Shown piece after piece: positions 39,476-51,587 of a stretch of 64,000 nucleotides of DNA; the first letter of the stretch is position 1, and the number at the start of each line of letters is the position of its first letter. The position numbers and the translations under genes are program-made. Source of the stretch: Cruorifilaria tuberocauda (Eukaryota; Nematoda; Chromadorea; Rhabditida; Onchocercidae); assembly GCA_013365365.1 (NCBI GenBank), contig JABVXU010000138.1, forward strand, positions 60,826 through 124,825, read 5' to 3'. The notes under the pieces were generated by a model, which had not been told where the DNA came from, searched no databases, and saw only the letters and a list, made by a program, of their open reading frames with translations.

Positions 39476-41600
39476 CTGCAAGGTAGAAACATAACTGAAA
39501 TAATTCGAATCAATTTAACTTTTATGGAATATTTTTTGTTTTTATTAACATTAATAGAATTTAATTAATGTCATGCTTAATTTTATTTCGAATTAAAATT
39601 CAAGTATTTTTCAGGTTGAAATGCATTTTAGCTTCTCTTTAAATATTGTTTGAAAAGTTTTTTTTTTTTTACCACAAAAAACTTTCTCTTTCGCTTTTTT
39701 TTTCTATCATAACTTGAATTTCAAAATTTTCCTTTTTCATTTCTAATTCTTTCACTTCCACCTTATAAAAGTTTTTCTTTTCAGTTTGCACGAATTTATT
39801 TAGTAACTTTTTCTTCTTTTGTCTTAACCGTTCTGCTTCGACGTACTCGCTTTTCTTTTTTTGCAAGAATGAAGCAAAATGTTGAGAATATCAATGAAAA
39901 TGATGAAACACCTTTCAGAGTGAACTGAATGAAATTTTACAAGAAATGACAATCTGTCAAATTTGATCTAAACTAACTTCACAGATCAGTAATCCAGAAA
40001 TTATAAAATATTCCATGATTTAATCTGATCAAGTTTTGATTAACAGTGTGCAAGTTCGCAACATTACACTCATGAAATTTAATTTCATTAATGATTAATT
40101 GGTGCAATAATGAAAACATTTTGTTATTAGTATAATTTAATCGAATTCAACCTTACTTACAATTCCATGCATGAAAAGCATTATGTTGCTTATTTATAGA
40201 TGAATTATGAAAAACAGATAAGCTAGATAAATTTTAATTCAATTTAATCTATTTCATGTAAAGTTTTAAATTTATGAACTATCTTGCAAATAGATTGTTA
40301 CGATTAATTATAATAATTAGTAATTAAAATGATGGTAATTATGGTAATAATTAAAGTAATTAAAATTAAAAATTAAATGGATAATTACTTCTGGTAATTA
40401 ATTAGCTCTATAAATAAAGTTTTCAACACCACTACTACTATTTCTTCTAATTTACTGTATCACCGTTACCTTTTTTAAATTCAATTGAATTATACTAATA
40501 AGGCTGCAATTTTTTTTTAAAGCGTAATAGAAATCGAAAATTATTTAATGAATTTACTTCAACTATTTAACATTTTAACGAATTAATTAAATTTTAATTA
40601 ATTTTGATTATCGTTTAATGACAGTAGAAAACCGAAAATGCTATAAAATATTCATGAATAATTGTTCAAATATTTCAGTTACTTCAATTAAATATTTTTT
40701 TGTCCATAATGTTTTACAGAAGTGCAACCGATCATTTCTTTCCCTTTACGATTATCATGGTTGATTGATTTATTGATTGCTATTAGCGATGATCCGTTTT
40801 GTTTCAAATTCAATAGATTGTGTAATGTGAAATGAAACGTGAAATTTCATTCCAAAAAGATTACATTATCTTCTAGCATTCATGCGTTCAAATTTTCCAT
40901 TTTCATGATAACAGCATTAGCTTAGCTAAGTATTATATCAATGTAAATATTAGTTTACCGAAAATTTATTTTATTTCAAAATTAGTTGAAAATCTGTCAA
41001 AACAATTAGCAGTGAAAAAGCAAGAATGCTCAATTTTTCCTGTCAAATTATTTAGTTTATAGATTATTTTTTAAAATACAATGTCGGTTGAAGTCGGTTG
41101 AACCTGAAAAACTTGTCTAGTATTAATTAATTAACCGGTAATATTTCTAAATTTTCTTGTTTTTTTCTTGCAGGTTGCTGCTGAAGCATTGATTGCTTCT
41201 ATATAAATTGCCAAAATAATACACAAAAAAGAAGCTTTAAATTTTTAAAATAAAGAAAATTTCGAATTTTTTAACTACCTCTAACATCGATAAGTTTTAG
41301 AATTTTCAACGATTATGTGAATATTTGATTAAATTTAAATTTATACTTTAAATATGTTTAAAATTTTTTGTGATGAAGTTTCAATGTGACAACAATTTCA
41401 ACCTCCTTAGTTCTCCACTTAGCTATTAATTTTTAAACAATTTTTCTTTATCAAAAAAGTTCACTGATAAAATTGCCAATTGCATGGAGCACTTTAAACT
41501 TAAAATTTTGTATTTTTGGGTATAATTTTACTTAACCATTGTTATTTATAGTATTTTATTCAAAAAGTTCTGAAAGAATAGCAAAAATTTGAAAAGTTAA
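39476..41600. other. Interval without a supported gene
   Basis: A lysine-rich minus-strand ORF at 39866-39669 and a 10-codon plus-strand acceptor/stop segment at 41174-41206 were examined and not accepted. The rest is AT-rich intergenic sequence. Confidence 0.45.
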
Positions 41601-41885
41601 ATGGGAAAAAAAAACAGTAAAGGTGCAATTAATTGTGATAGCAATGATTGTGATAAGTGTAAGAAATGGGAGGAATATCATCATCGGGTACCTTTCAAGC
41701 ATCATCGTTTACCTGTCAAACCGGCTGAAATTTCTGTAAATTCAACTGCTAAAAAATTTTCCATTCAACAGAAACTTCAATTTTTCATCGGTTTCATCTA
41801 TTTTTTTTTTAGAAATTTATTTTTATTTTATTATTTTATTCGATTTCTATTAAATTACTTCTATTATTTCAAAAAAAAAAAATAA
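41601..41885 (+). CDS. Candidate small Cys/His/Lys-rich ORF
   Basis: An ATG ORF of 94 codons. The first 45 codons look protein-like: Lys-rich start (MGKKNSKG), a C-x4-C-x2-C cluster (CDSNDCDKC) and a His-rich stretch (HHRVPFKHHRLP). From about residue 60 the sequence becomes F/Y-rich over T-rich DNA, so the real coding part may stop at a GT donor (AAATTTCT/GTAAAT, 41735) and continue in an exon I could not find. It does not splice in frame into the downstream Reeler gene. No domain was recognised. Confidence 0.25.
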   Translation: MGKKNSKGAINCDSNDCDKCKKWEEYHHRVPFKHHRLPVKPAEISVNSTAKKFSIQQKLQFFIGFIYFFFRNLFLFYYFIRFLLNYFYYFKKKK

Positions 41886-42362
41886 ATAAAAAGGAATCTA
41901 CGACTTATCATTTACTAATTGCTTACGATAGTTCCAACAATTTCGTTTTCATTTTTTCTTTTAAATTAATTTTAAAAACTAACAGAAGAACAATTAAATC
42001 GAAATTAAATGTTTTCAAGTTTTTTTTTCAATATATTTCACGTAACCATAATTATGTATAATTAATTATTCTATTATTTTTAAAAACGAAAAAAAAACTG
42101 TTCGTTAGAACTTGACAATAATTTACTAATTTTCAAATTATTTTAGATGTATTTCTGCTAGAAGTATTTTATTTCTAATAGTGATTTTAACTCATTCTCG
42201 TAAATTCGCATGATTGACGTGAGAAGTAATTTCGTAGAACAGACTAGACTACTATAATTCTCGTGAGTTACGTGAAAATAATAAAGCGCTGATATATATA
42301 TTTCCGTATAAACAATTAAAGCATAATTATCATTTTGAAAACGATGCATATTGTTATATTTT

Positions 42363-42383
42363 AGAGAGCTTGTGTATCCAAAA
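42363..42383 (+). other. Putative trans-splice acceptor of the Reeler gene
   Basis: TTATATTTTAG ends at 42364, 19 bases before the start ATG, with a signal peptide immediately following the ATG. This fits spliced-leader addition. Confidence 0.55.
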
Positions 42384-44139
42384 ATGTATTTTTTACAAAT
42401 ACTACTTAAATTGTTATCACTGATAACAGCGGTGATAAGTTGGCCTGATGGTGCGCCTTGCATTCGTGATGCTTTTGAATCGATGAATCCACTTGAGGCA
42501 GTTGAACATCAAGGTGGTTTACAGGTCCTGCTTACAAAATTAATTAAAACATTTGAAATTGTTTTTCTATTCTTTTCAAAATTCACTAATATTGATTTAA
42601 ATTCGTGTTAAATTGAAAATTTTCTCATTAAGATAATTAAAAAATCAATGAAAATTTTAATTGCATTTTTCGAAATATGAAAATTTCGTTTATTCTAACT
42701 TAATTAATTATAAAATGATTAATGATTTATTTCTTTTCATTTTTTCAGCTTACTAATCCACCGTATCACATTGCAGTTTGGCAAAAGTGTTACTGGATAA
42801 ATCAACCAATTGAATGTATTACTTAAAGTTTTATCTGATTTAGTTTCAAAGTTGCTATTTATCGAACGCATAAAAATCAAATTTTTTTTTTGATATAATT
42901 TAGGATGAGAATTAAATAAAATAAATAGAATTTAGAAAGCAACAATAATAATTAATTAATAGTAACAATTAATGATAATAACTAGTAACAATAACAAGTA
43001 AGTAAAATTAAGAGTGATAATACAAATAAATTGTAGTAAATTTAAAAGGAAATACAAGTAGCGATCGTTTTCGCGGTTTTGTTATTCAACCAATTTCTTA
43101 CAGAGGGCCAAATCGAGGTAAAAGGTCAGAGAATTAAATTTTCATCTTTATCTCGAATTTAACAATTATTTTTGATAATTTTTTTGCATAATTTAGAAAA
43201 ATATTCTGTTTAAATTCAAAAATTCAAAAAAAAAATAAATAATTACTTTTTGATAATTAAATGTAAAATTATATTAAAAAATTGCTTAAAAAATGATAAT
43301 AAAATTAAAATTAGCAATCAATCAAAGAACTGAAAAAGTGCATTTCAGAGAGATTTTGAAAGAATTTGAAAAATGAGATTAAAAACTTTTTCTTGATTGA
43401 TCTTTCGCTTCATTCAAGAGTGGGACAGTTTCTACGATTGGACGATAATGGTTCCTGGCAACAGCAATGTTTTCGATTCAAAAATTCGGTGACACATTCG
43501 CATGACGAAAAGAAGAAACATATTAAATTATGGTGGAAAAATGAATTCAACGATAGTGATTATGTACAATTTGTGTAAGTGAAAGTTATTTTAATTTAAT
43601 AAAAATTAAACAGAATTCATGATCAATTTTATAATTAGCAATTTGGAAATTGATGATTAACTGATCAGAGTATTGATCAATTGAGTGAAATGCAAAGTAA
43701 TTGACTAAATATCAATCATACTGATCAATTGATAAATAATAAATATATCATTTAATTAATTAAATATTATTAAATGCATATTAATTTAAAATCAATTATG
43801 AATAATTTCTCGAGAAGATGAATGTTTATATGATAACATTTTATCGCTATATTTTTATCATTATTCTCTTTTTTCTTACTATTTTATCATCTTATCATCT
43901 TATCAATGCTTCGCTTCTTTCCCAAATCACATCAATTAGGTGGATAATTTGAAGAAGTTTGTTATTCAATTTGTAGGGCAACTGTGGTTAAAGCACAAAA
44001 AGAATTTTGGGTTAAATCAATCAAATCGGTGCCGATACCGCCGTGCCGTCTGGAAAAGAACGGGATGGTAGGATACATACCGGATCCGATAACACCACCA
44101 CCACCGGTTCGTCATTTTGTGCAGGAAGCTGCTATTTAA
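42384..44139 (+). CDS. Secreted Reeler-domain protein
   Basis: Five exons: 42384-42524, 42749-42815, 43037-43117, 43421-43574, 43977-44139, giving 201 residues. Residues 1-19 are a hydrophobic signal peptide, followed by WPDGAPC. The Reeler hallmark then appears: C26, ESMNPLEAVEHQGGLQ ending at residue 47, the Y-H-I strand in NPPYHIAV, C61, then LKGN...DRFRGFVIQ, the SWQQQCFRFKNS motif with its cysteine, and THSHDEKKKHIKLWW. Reeler domains occur in extracellular matrix and insect defence proteins. Nematode members of this short single-domain type are secreted; the partner is unknown. No membrane span or DOMON domain follows, and the tail is basic then proline-rich (ITPPPPVRHF). The weakest junctions are the exon 3 acceptor (TTGTAG) and the exon 4 acceptor (CAAGAG), both chosen because phase and family alignment demand them. 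AATAAA at 44168 lies 29 bases after the stop. Confidence 0.88.
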
Positions 44140-44173
44140 ATCACACTTATTTAATATGGCATGCTTCAATAAA

Positions 44174-44931
44174 TCATTTATTCGTTAAATGCTTGTTATA
44201 CTTTTGATTCTCTCTCTCTCTCCAAAAAGAAAAGCAAAACAACAAAAGAGAACAGGATAAATTGTTAGTACTAATGGTCGAATGAAAAGAGTTTAGATTT
44301 ATCATAGTGATTGATTGATTTAATTATTTTCATGAATGATACAATCTCAAAAACTAAAATTTCTCAAATTTCTTATATTAGCATTGTTTGATGAAAAAGC
44401 ATGAGGAGCTAAAAGTAAGCGTTTAAGGTATATTGATTAATTTTTCGAATTCGCAGGATTAAAACTAAATTCAATTATTGAAATTTAAAAATTTTTATTG
44501 CTTGCTGAAACTAGTTTTTAAATTTGTGACATTTAAATTTAAAACAAAAAAAATGAAATTATTTGCTTAAATTCAACGATCACATTCTGCTGCAAAACAC
44601 TTCAGCTAACGTTAAGAGCATGAAATTGATTTGAAATATTTAGGGAGCAAATTTGTTTTGTAAACAATTGAATTATTCTTTTGTCAACTTTCAACAAAAT
44701 AACTTCAAAATGTTTACACCTAATTACTCGTTAGGTAAATGATTATTAATGAAATTATGGGAATTTTCGATTTGTTAAATAAATGAAATAAATCGAATTT
44801 AGCATTTTTTGTATTTTCCAAGGAAAGTAATTAGAAATCTTTTACTTAATTACAATTTTTTGCTTGTATCTCTCAGCCTTTCAAAGGTAAGTAAACTTTT
44901 CTTCATTCTCTCTCTTTCTTTTTTTACTCAG
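44174..44931. other. Intergenic region between the Reeler and ShKT-like genes
   Basis: It contains a short CT run (44209-44222). At 44784-44886 a phase-0 open stretch, entered by an ATTTAG acceptor and closed by a strong GTAAGT donor, encodes a hydrophobic segment (NLLLNYNFLLVSLSLS) that could be part of an upstream signal-peptide exon of the next gene. It lacks an ATG of its own. Confidence 0.4.
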
Positions 44932-44937
44932 AGAATA

Positions 44938-47900
44938 ATGCCAATAGCTACAACAATAACAGCAAACACCAACAATGATAATAATACTAGTAATAATAGT
45001 TTACAACAAAAACAGGTTGATATGAACAGGTTCGATAGAATTGCAACAAATTTCAGGTTTGTTTTCCTTAAAAGTAATAATATAAAAATATACGACAATT
45101 AGGAAAGTTTAATCTGACAAATGCCATCATCAAATTGTAAATAAAATTATTAAATTTTTCTTAAACAAAATGAAAAGTTATTCAATTAGTTCAGCATGCA
45201 GTCAATTAATTAATTGGTAAGTTCAAAAGGTATTTTTGTTCATTCTTGGTAGAATTATTTATTATTACTTAATTAAGTTTTTTATTTTACTAATTAATTA
45301 AGTTCTTGCATGAATATTTTTCATTAATTACGAATGAAAATTTTCAAATGTGAGATAAAATATTGCACAAAATGGAGAATATGGACAAATTTCAGCATAC
45401 TTTTAAACGATATACTTTAAATGGCATAACTTTTAAATATTTTGAGTTAAGTTAGTAATAACGGATTTAACAGCTAATATCAAGGGTAATAATAATAGCT
45501 CAGTTAACTGATGTTGTTTAGTAATTATAGCAATTATCAAATATTGATAAGAAAACCAATTAACCTGTTTGCCTGAATGAGAGCATGACGATTTCTTGTA
45601 CCTGTAAATTTCTATGCAACTAATAATTAATCGGTCGTAATTAGCGATGAATTAAAAAAACTTAAACAATTATAATTATTTGCATGGACTTTAATCATCT
45701 AAAACAATTACCCAGCAATTAAATTATTCCTATAGTAAATTAATTACATGAGAAAAAATCTTAATTGATGCAAAAGAAAAATTAAACCGTTAATTTCACA
45801 TATGTTAAACAAATATTTGAATGAATTGCTCGTCAAGTATACAAACAAATAAATATTTAACAAGCAGTAAATAAGTGTAAATAAACAAGCAAATAAATAC
45901 TTAAACAATAAATGCATGTACAATAAATGCACAATACAGCACATATAATTTGCAATAAGTTTTTTATTTCACTAAAATTTATAATATTAAAAGTAACTGT
46001 TAGTAAATTTTTAATTTTACATACTATCATATTAATACAAATTACATGATTAACTTTGAAAGAGCAATCTGTAAGATTGAAATTTTCAGGCAAATCGATT
46101 CAAATTGGATACATTCGCAATATTCGATTCGGTGGATGATCAATTAAAAGAGAATTTGTTAAAATCAGTTCCCAGTGATACTGATAATACACCGAAACCA
46201 CAGAATTTTCAGGATTTCCTAAAGGTATCAATGCAATGCATGAAATGAAGTGAATGATTAACGGCATGTAGTGTGTTTAATTAAGATTCTATTAACTGCC
46301 ACCTGATTTATTTAAGCAAAAAAAGCAGCATTTAGAGTAAATTTTTTACTTAATATTACTTAATATAATTAATATAACTTAATATAATATTATTTTAAAT
46401 TATTACATTTTAATATTGCATACGAAATAAAACATATCAAATAAGATCGCGTTAATTAAGGTTACCTATATATTGTTTTAATATATTTATGCAAAATGAA
46501 TAATCTGTTAGTGTTTTCAGGCTGTGCAAATATCAGATCAATTGAATCCGAAATTAACATCCTCATTGATTCCTCCAGCAAGAGTAGTTATTGCTGAACC
46601 TGCTTTCTCAAAATTAATTGATGGAGTATCACCAGTTCATCCTACATTTGTTCAAAATTTATCATCATTAACAAATTCAAAAATTGCTCAACGGATATCA
46701 TCTACGACATTGCCACAACAACAACAACAACCACAACAACAACAACCACAACAACAACAACCACAACAACAACCACAACAACAACCACAACAACAACAAC
46801 CACAACAACAACCACAACAACAACAACAGCAACAACAACAACAACAGCAACAGAGGATACCATCAAATACCGTTGTTAGTTATTTCTATTGATGATAGAA
46901 AAGTAATAGTTAATTTACCTGTAATCGAATTTATTCTGATAAATTTGTGAATTATCAAACATAACTTTAGAAAATGATTTATTATACTATTATGATAAGC
47001 TAATCAATAATTCTTCAATTTTCTCATGCATGATAATTTATATTAATGAATTAAATAATTCGTTTTTCTTTAATTTTCTTTTAACTATACTTTTCTTATT
47101 CTTATATTTTAGCCATTAATATTATCACAAAATAATCAAGCAAGCTTAGCTGAAAATCGATCACGGCAAAATGTTTTTCGAGTTTTACCAAATAATCGAT
47201 TCCAACAAAATTTTAACCGGTATGTTTTGCTTCTTTCGTCTGCTTGTTTCTTTGTTTTTCATTTAAGAATTTTACTAAACATGATCAGTGATTGAACTTT
47301 ATTAAATCAATCTTCTTATCATTTTATCTGTTAACAATAACTGTTAATTAGTTCTTTAAGTTATATTAATTATATTACAAATTTCTGGCATACGAATTTT
47401 CATCCAATGGATTTTATAAAACCTAGAAATAAAGAAACAGATTGTTAAATTTTACAAATTTTCAAAATTCTACAAAGTCTATTGGAAACAGATATAGAGT
47501 GGAACAAATCTAAGGTACAATTTGAATTTACTATTTTGATTTATCAACTATTATTCAACTTTTTCGACAGTAACGATCAGGTGGTTATGTGAACTAAATT
47601 ATTTCAGAAGAGTGGTAATACCTTTCCAACGTCAATCATCTCTACCACTATCACAAATGAATTTCCAACAGAGCATCTCGAGAAATCTAGTTAATTCAAG
47701 AATTTCCAACATAGCAGGCGGTAAGTTACTTCTTACTAAATTAGTTACTAATTTATCATTAGTAAATATTATCATAATCATCATAAACACACAGATCTGT
47801 TCTTTGAATATTATTCATCCATCAGTTACCCACTGAAAAAAGTAAGGAAGTTGTTTATTAAATAATTTTTAGGTTACCTAGATAATGCCGCATATTTCGA

Positions 47901-48116
47901 TTTTGATACGAATGATTGATTAATTAACAAATAATGCATTATATTCAATTATTGCATTTTAATTTTTCTTGAAAATATAATCCCATAAAAGTGATCAATT
48001 TAATTTCAGTTTGTATCGATATTGATCCATCGGAATTATGCATGAGAAGACGAATATATTGTCGAATATTACGACGTATGAGAGTAAGATGTCGGAGAAC
48101 ATGCCGTTTTTGCTAA
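44938..48116 (+). CDS. P/Q-tract protein with C-terminal ShKT-like module
   Basis: Six exons in agreeing phase: 44938-45015, 46090-46224, 46521-46874, 47113-47219, 47608-47720, 48010-48116 (297 residues with this start). Residues 1-26 are N/T-rich, 27-135 hydrophilic, and 136-182 a pure run of proline and glutamine encoded mainly by CCA/CAA. N/Q/R/S-rich sequence follows. The last 34 residues carry six cysteines spaced 8-6-9-3-2 (C-IDIDPSEL-C ... C-RRT-C-RF-C), the ShKT pattern common in nematode secreted proteins and in some animal venom peptides. Here it is unusually arginine-rich. ShKT modules are normally extracellular, yet no signal peptide follows the ATG at 44938; the hydrophobic exon-like stretch at 44784-44886 may supply one if a still earlier ATG exon exists. 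The exon 3 donor could be 46871 or 46874. The gene is likely; the 5' end is uncertain. No function is claimed. Confidence 0.72.
46713..46853 (+). repeat. CAA/CCA trinucleotide repeat encoding the P/Q tract
   Basis: 47 codons of CAA, CCA and a few CAG, in frame with the ShKT-like gene. The pattern CCA(CAA)2-5 repeats irregularly. Alternative frames read as N/H or T/P runs. Length is likely to vary between individuals. Confidence 0.9.
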
Positions 48117-49630
48117 TATTTTGTTTGTTTATTCCATATTTGTCCAACAATTACTTCGATCTCATTTATTTAAATGCATAATTTATAACAAATAGTCTTA
48201 ATGAATGAAAATTTTGCTATAAAATTGTCAAAGAGCAAAAATTGAAAAATTAAATCATTTTGAATTTTCATTGAATTTTTGAAAATTGAATTTTGAATTT
48301 TGAAAATGAATAAAAAAAATCAAATAATCATTTGATTTGAATCATAAAATGATATAACGATATATGATATAATGGGTAATGATATCACACAATATCTGAG
48401 ATAAAATCATAACTATTTGGCTAAAGTGATATGAACGAAAGAAAAATGAAATAAAATGAAACAATCATGTCAGTTTAATACAATCTATTTACTCGATCGT
48501 TAAATAATTCGGAAAGAAGAGATTGAAAACTGTTCACTTTGATAAGGTATTGAATTATCAAAAGCATAGCAGTACGATTTTATCAAATATATCCATCCAA
48601 TTTAAGACAAAGTTGTCATGAAACTCGATGCTACAGATAGGAAAACAAAGAAAATTTATTAATTATGAAATAATTTTTAGTATGAATGCATCAATCACAT
48701 CAACAATTCAACTTCATGATTTATCTTCCACAGTTTAAATGGGTCAAAATTTATAACAATTTGAATTTATAATTTAATCCTTTATTAACCTGATATTGTG
48801 ATTTAATTAGCTACAATTTGAATGGTTAGCTTTAGCAAAATTTATTGATCGATTAATATCTTTGACACCTGTAAAATTATCGGCATGAATCAGTTCACAA
48901 TATAATTTTGCAAAGGATCATTGCAGGTACTTCACTCCATTTTGCATTTTAACAGATCGGACGGTCCTGAATTCTCCTTAATCAATATTCAAAACGTGAA
49001 CTTTTCTCAGTAACCACGAGCATTCCACATCGAACTAAATAACAAAGTTAATTAAAGTAAAAATTAGGATTAATTAGTAGAATTAAGCTTTGGAAATGCG
49101 TCAATAATGGAAAAGACGTAAAATATGCGATGTGGAAAAAAAATGCATTTTACGTCAGTTCATATCTATCGAACATTGTAACTTACTATTAATTTATAAA
49201 ACATTAAAGTGTGAGCTTTCTTATTTTTCCCATCAATTAAATAATGCTGGCATAGCATAAAAACTGGTTTGTTATGAAAGGAAAAAACTAGTATAAAATA
49301 AATTACAACGATTAATAATTAAAGCGGTAGGTGCAAAGAATTACATATGATGCTTTCAAAGCGATATAAATTTGTATTTATTATCAATTATCAACAAAAT
49401 TAAGTACATTTAATGGCAAGAGTATATATAAATGTGAGAGAGTTTAAAATAAATGCTTGAAGATCTTTACACATAATATCACAAATCTGCGTTAAATGAA
49501 AAAATACAAGAGTACAAGAATACAAAAGTACAAGATTTACAGAAAAATAAACTTAAAAAGATCGGTGTCTAGCAGAGGGAAATAGAAAAGAGAAGTTAAG
49601 TAAATTCAAAAAATGTAACAGATCACAACC
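48117..49630. other. Convergent 3' intergenic region
   Basis: It lies between the ends of the plus-strand ShKT-like gene and the minus-strand acyltransferase. A minus-strand AATAAA (plus TTTATT at 49377-49382) may serve the acyltransferase. No coding exon was seen. Confidence 0.5.
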
Positions 49631-51565
49631 CTAATCGATTTTTTTTGCCTCACTGATTTCTTCTTGCCTATTTGTGAATTCTTCGGCTGCTTCTTTACTA
49701 ATTCTTAAAAAAGTATCGATCATTTTAGCACGAACAGCGTCTGCTAATGCAGGAGCATCTTGAATTATCTGCTGAAATAAAAAGCAAATTATGAATAAAC
49801 TATTTATTGCATATATTAATGTATATAAGGGTTCGTTCATTTAATACAATAAAACATAGCCATTTCTAGTTAAATTATATGCAAAAAAATCTGAGACATA
49901 CACCAATAGTCTGTATCGGATCCATAATTTCCACGATAACGTAGCCTGAATTTGTGAAATACCGCATGTCTTTATTATAGAACTGTTTGTAAGAAGATAT
50001 AACAATTGGTATAATTGGTATTTGCGCCTGAAACATTCATATAAATGTCTGTTTATTGCAGCAATCAATACATAAAACAGTCCATTTACTCATGCCAGAA
50101 TTAACATGAATGTAGTATGACATGCAAGAATATGGCAGCAATAATCAAGATTTCTGACATATCATTCATAGCCACAAAAATAAATAGTTATTAGAACATA
50201 AATATGCAATGATCAATTAGAACATAACAATGAGTCCTTAAACAGTCCTTAAAAATAATGTCCTGATGCAAATCTAAGCATTACATTTGAAGATTTCCTT
50301 CTATAAAAAAATGAAGAACTTACAAAAATAGCTAAGTTGAATGCGCCTTTTTTGAATTCCAACATTCCATCACCATGATTTCTTGTGCCTTCTGGAAATA
50401 TGAAAACACTTAGCTTCTGTTCTGTAATCTTCCTTGCGCACTCTTCTAATGACTTCATAGCCCTTTCTCGATTGAAACGATCCACAAATACTGCTCGGCT
50501 CTTAAAAATATTTACTGAATTTAAATCATTTGTGTTCCCTCCTTTTAAAAATAAGATAAAAGAAATATAGAAATATATACCGTTACATTAAAACAATTAT
50601 TTACTCATATTAGAATTAAATTGCACAACTGTGACTGGTTTCACGTTTAAAAACAATTTTTAAAGTTATCAGCTGAACGAGAAGAGAAAAAATCATAAAT
50701 ACACTACCCTCATAATATGAACTTATTTTTTGCACATTTTTCTTGCTTATTTGTTATACATCCCATTAACGACTAACCAAAATTGACGCAAAATTGAAAA
50801 ATGGTATATATTTCAATGAGTTTTTCATCATCACCGTGCATTTTGAAGGCCAAAAATGCGATATTACAACAACATCAATCGAACTCTGTAGAGCACATTT
50901 GCCTCATGCTGTTATTCAATATATGTTTAAACTTGAAATTATTGCAATGAAAATCTCCCCCGTAACGTTTAAAGACATATTATAAAATTCATAAGCCCGA
51001 AAGCTGTTTTTTCATTAAATATATTCCGAGCCAATAACAGTGAAGTTATCGTTATAGTATCTCTACAAAACGAGTAAGAAATATCATAAGATACCTGATG
51101 ATTACAAATAATTATGAAAGGCCCCGGTTTCTTCAAAATGTCATCATTTCGTACGACAACTTCTATATTTGTCCACCTTGAGAGAACGTTAAAAGAATTG
51201 AAAACAAATTTTGCTACCTGAAAATATATTAGAAGATTATGCAAAAATAAAGTGCTAACATGTTATTTAAAAAACATAAATGGATTGAAATTTGAACATC
51301 CATCTCTTCTGAAACCAGAAGAGAAAAGAGTATGAGTTAAAAAAAATTTTTTTTTAAATCCACTTACATCGCCGAAGAAGTACAATGGCCAAGCAAAGCA
51401 TACGATTACAGCATTAAGCAGTATAGTGCAATAAATACAGATCATTTTAATCAAATATAGACATTTGGAATTCAGTGATAAAAGAAACAACAAAATGGCA
51501 AACACTGACAGGATAGTCATTAGCTGACAGATAATACACGATGCATCATATTCCGTCTCGTCCAT
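49631..51565 (-). CDS. 1-acyl-sn-glycerol-3-phosphate acyltransferase (AGPAT/LPAAT family)
   Basis: Six exons, all phase 0: 51565-51368, 51217-51095, 50885-50778, 50500-50324, 50027-49902, 49771-49631; 290 residues. The family moves an acyl chain from acyl-CoA to lysophosphatidic acid, making phosphatidic acid for phospholipid and triglyceride synthesis in the ER membrane. Hydrophobic helices fill about residues 10-62. Motif I is NHQSSID (residues 105-111, the HX4D catalytic pair split by the exon 2/3 junction). Motif II is the VFVDR segment at 147-151, motif III EGTRN at 180-184 with a following GAFNLA, and motif IV the IPIIPIV strand at 205-211. All catalytic elements are intact and the length is typical. 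The ATG at 51565 lies 20 bases after an acceptor (TTGTCGTTCAG), so trans-splicing is likely. Exons 2 to 3 are separated by a 209-base intron whose first 34 codons remain open. Exact paralogue (acl-1/acl-2 type in C. elegans terms) was not settled. Confidence 0.93.
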
Positions 51566-51587
51566 TGATCGATTCTTTTTCTTTTCT
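51566..51587 (-). other. Putative trans-splice acceptor of the AGPAT gene
   Basis: TTTTGTCGTTCAG ends at 51586 on the minus strand; the ATG follows after 20 bases. No upstream coding exon is needed. Confidence 0.55.

Noticed and set aside
39669..39866. Lysine-rich minus-strand ORF that looks coiled-coil-like
   Set aside because: It sits over T-rich DNA, its phase-2 end does not join the neighbouring acceptors, and K/E-rich readings are expected from such composition.
41174..41206. Plus-strand acceptor TTTTTCTTGCAG followed by ten codons and a stop
   Set aside because: It looks like a tiny terminal exon, but no upstream plus-strand exon was found to feed it.
46684..46950. 88-codon plus-strand ORF with N/H runs
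   Set aside because: This is the shifted frame of the CAA/CCA repeat in the ShKT-like gene.
50969..51070. Minus-strand exon-like segment encoding TSLLLARNIFNEKTAFGLMN
   Set aside because: It lies in the intron between two AGPAT exons that join perfectly through NHQ/SSID, so it is not part of the enzyme.
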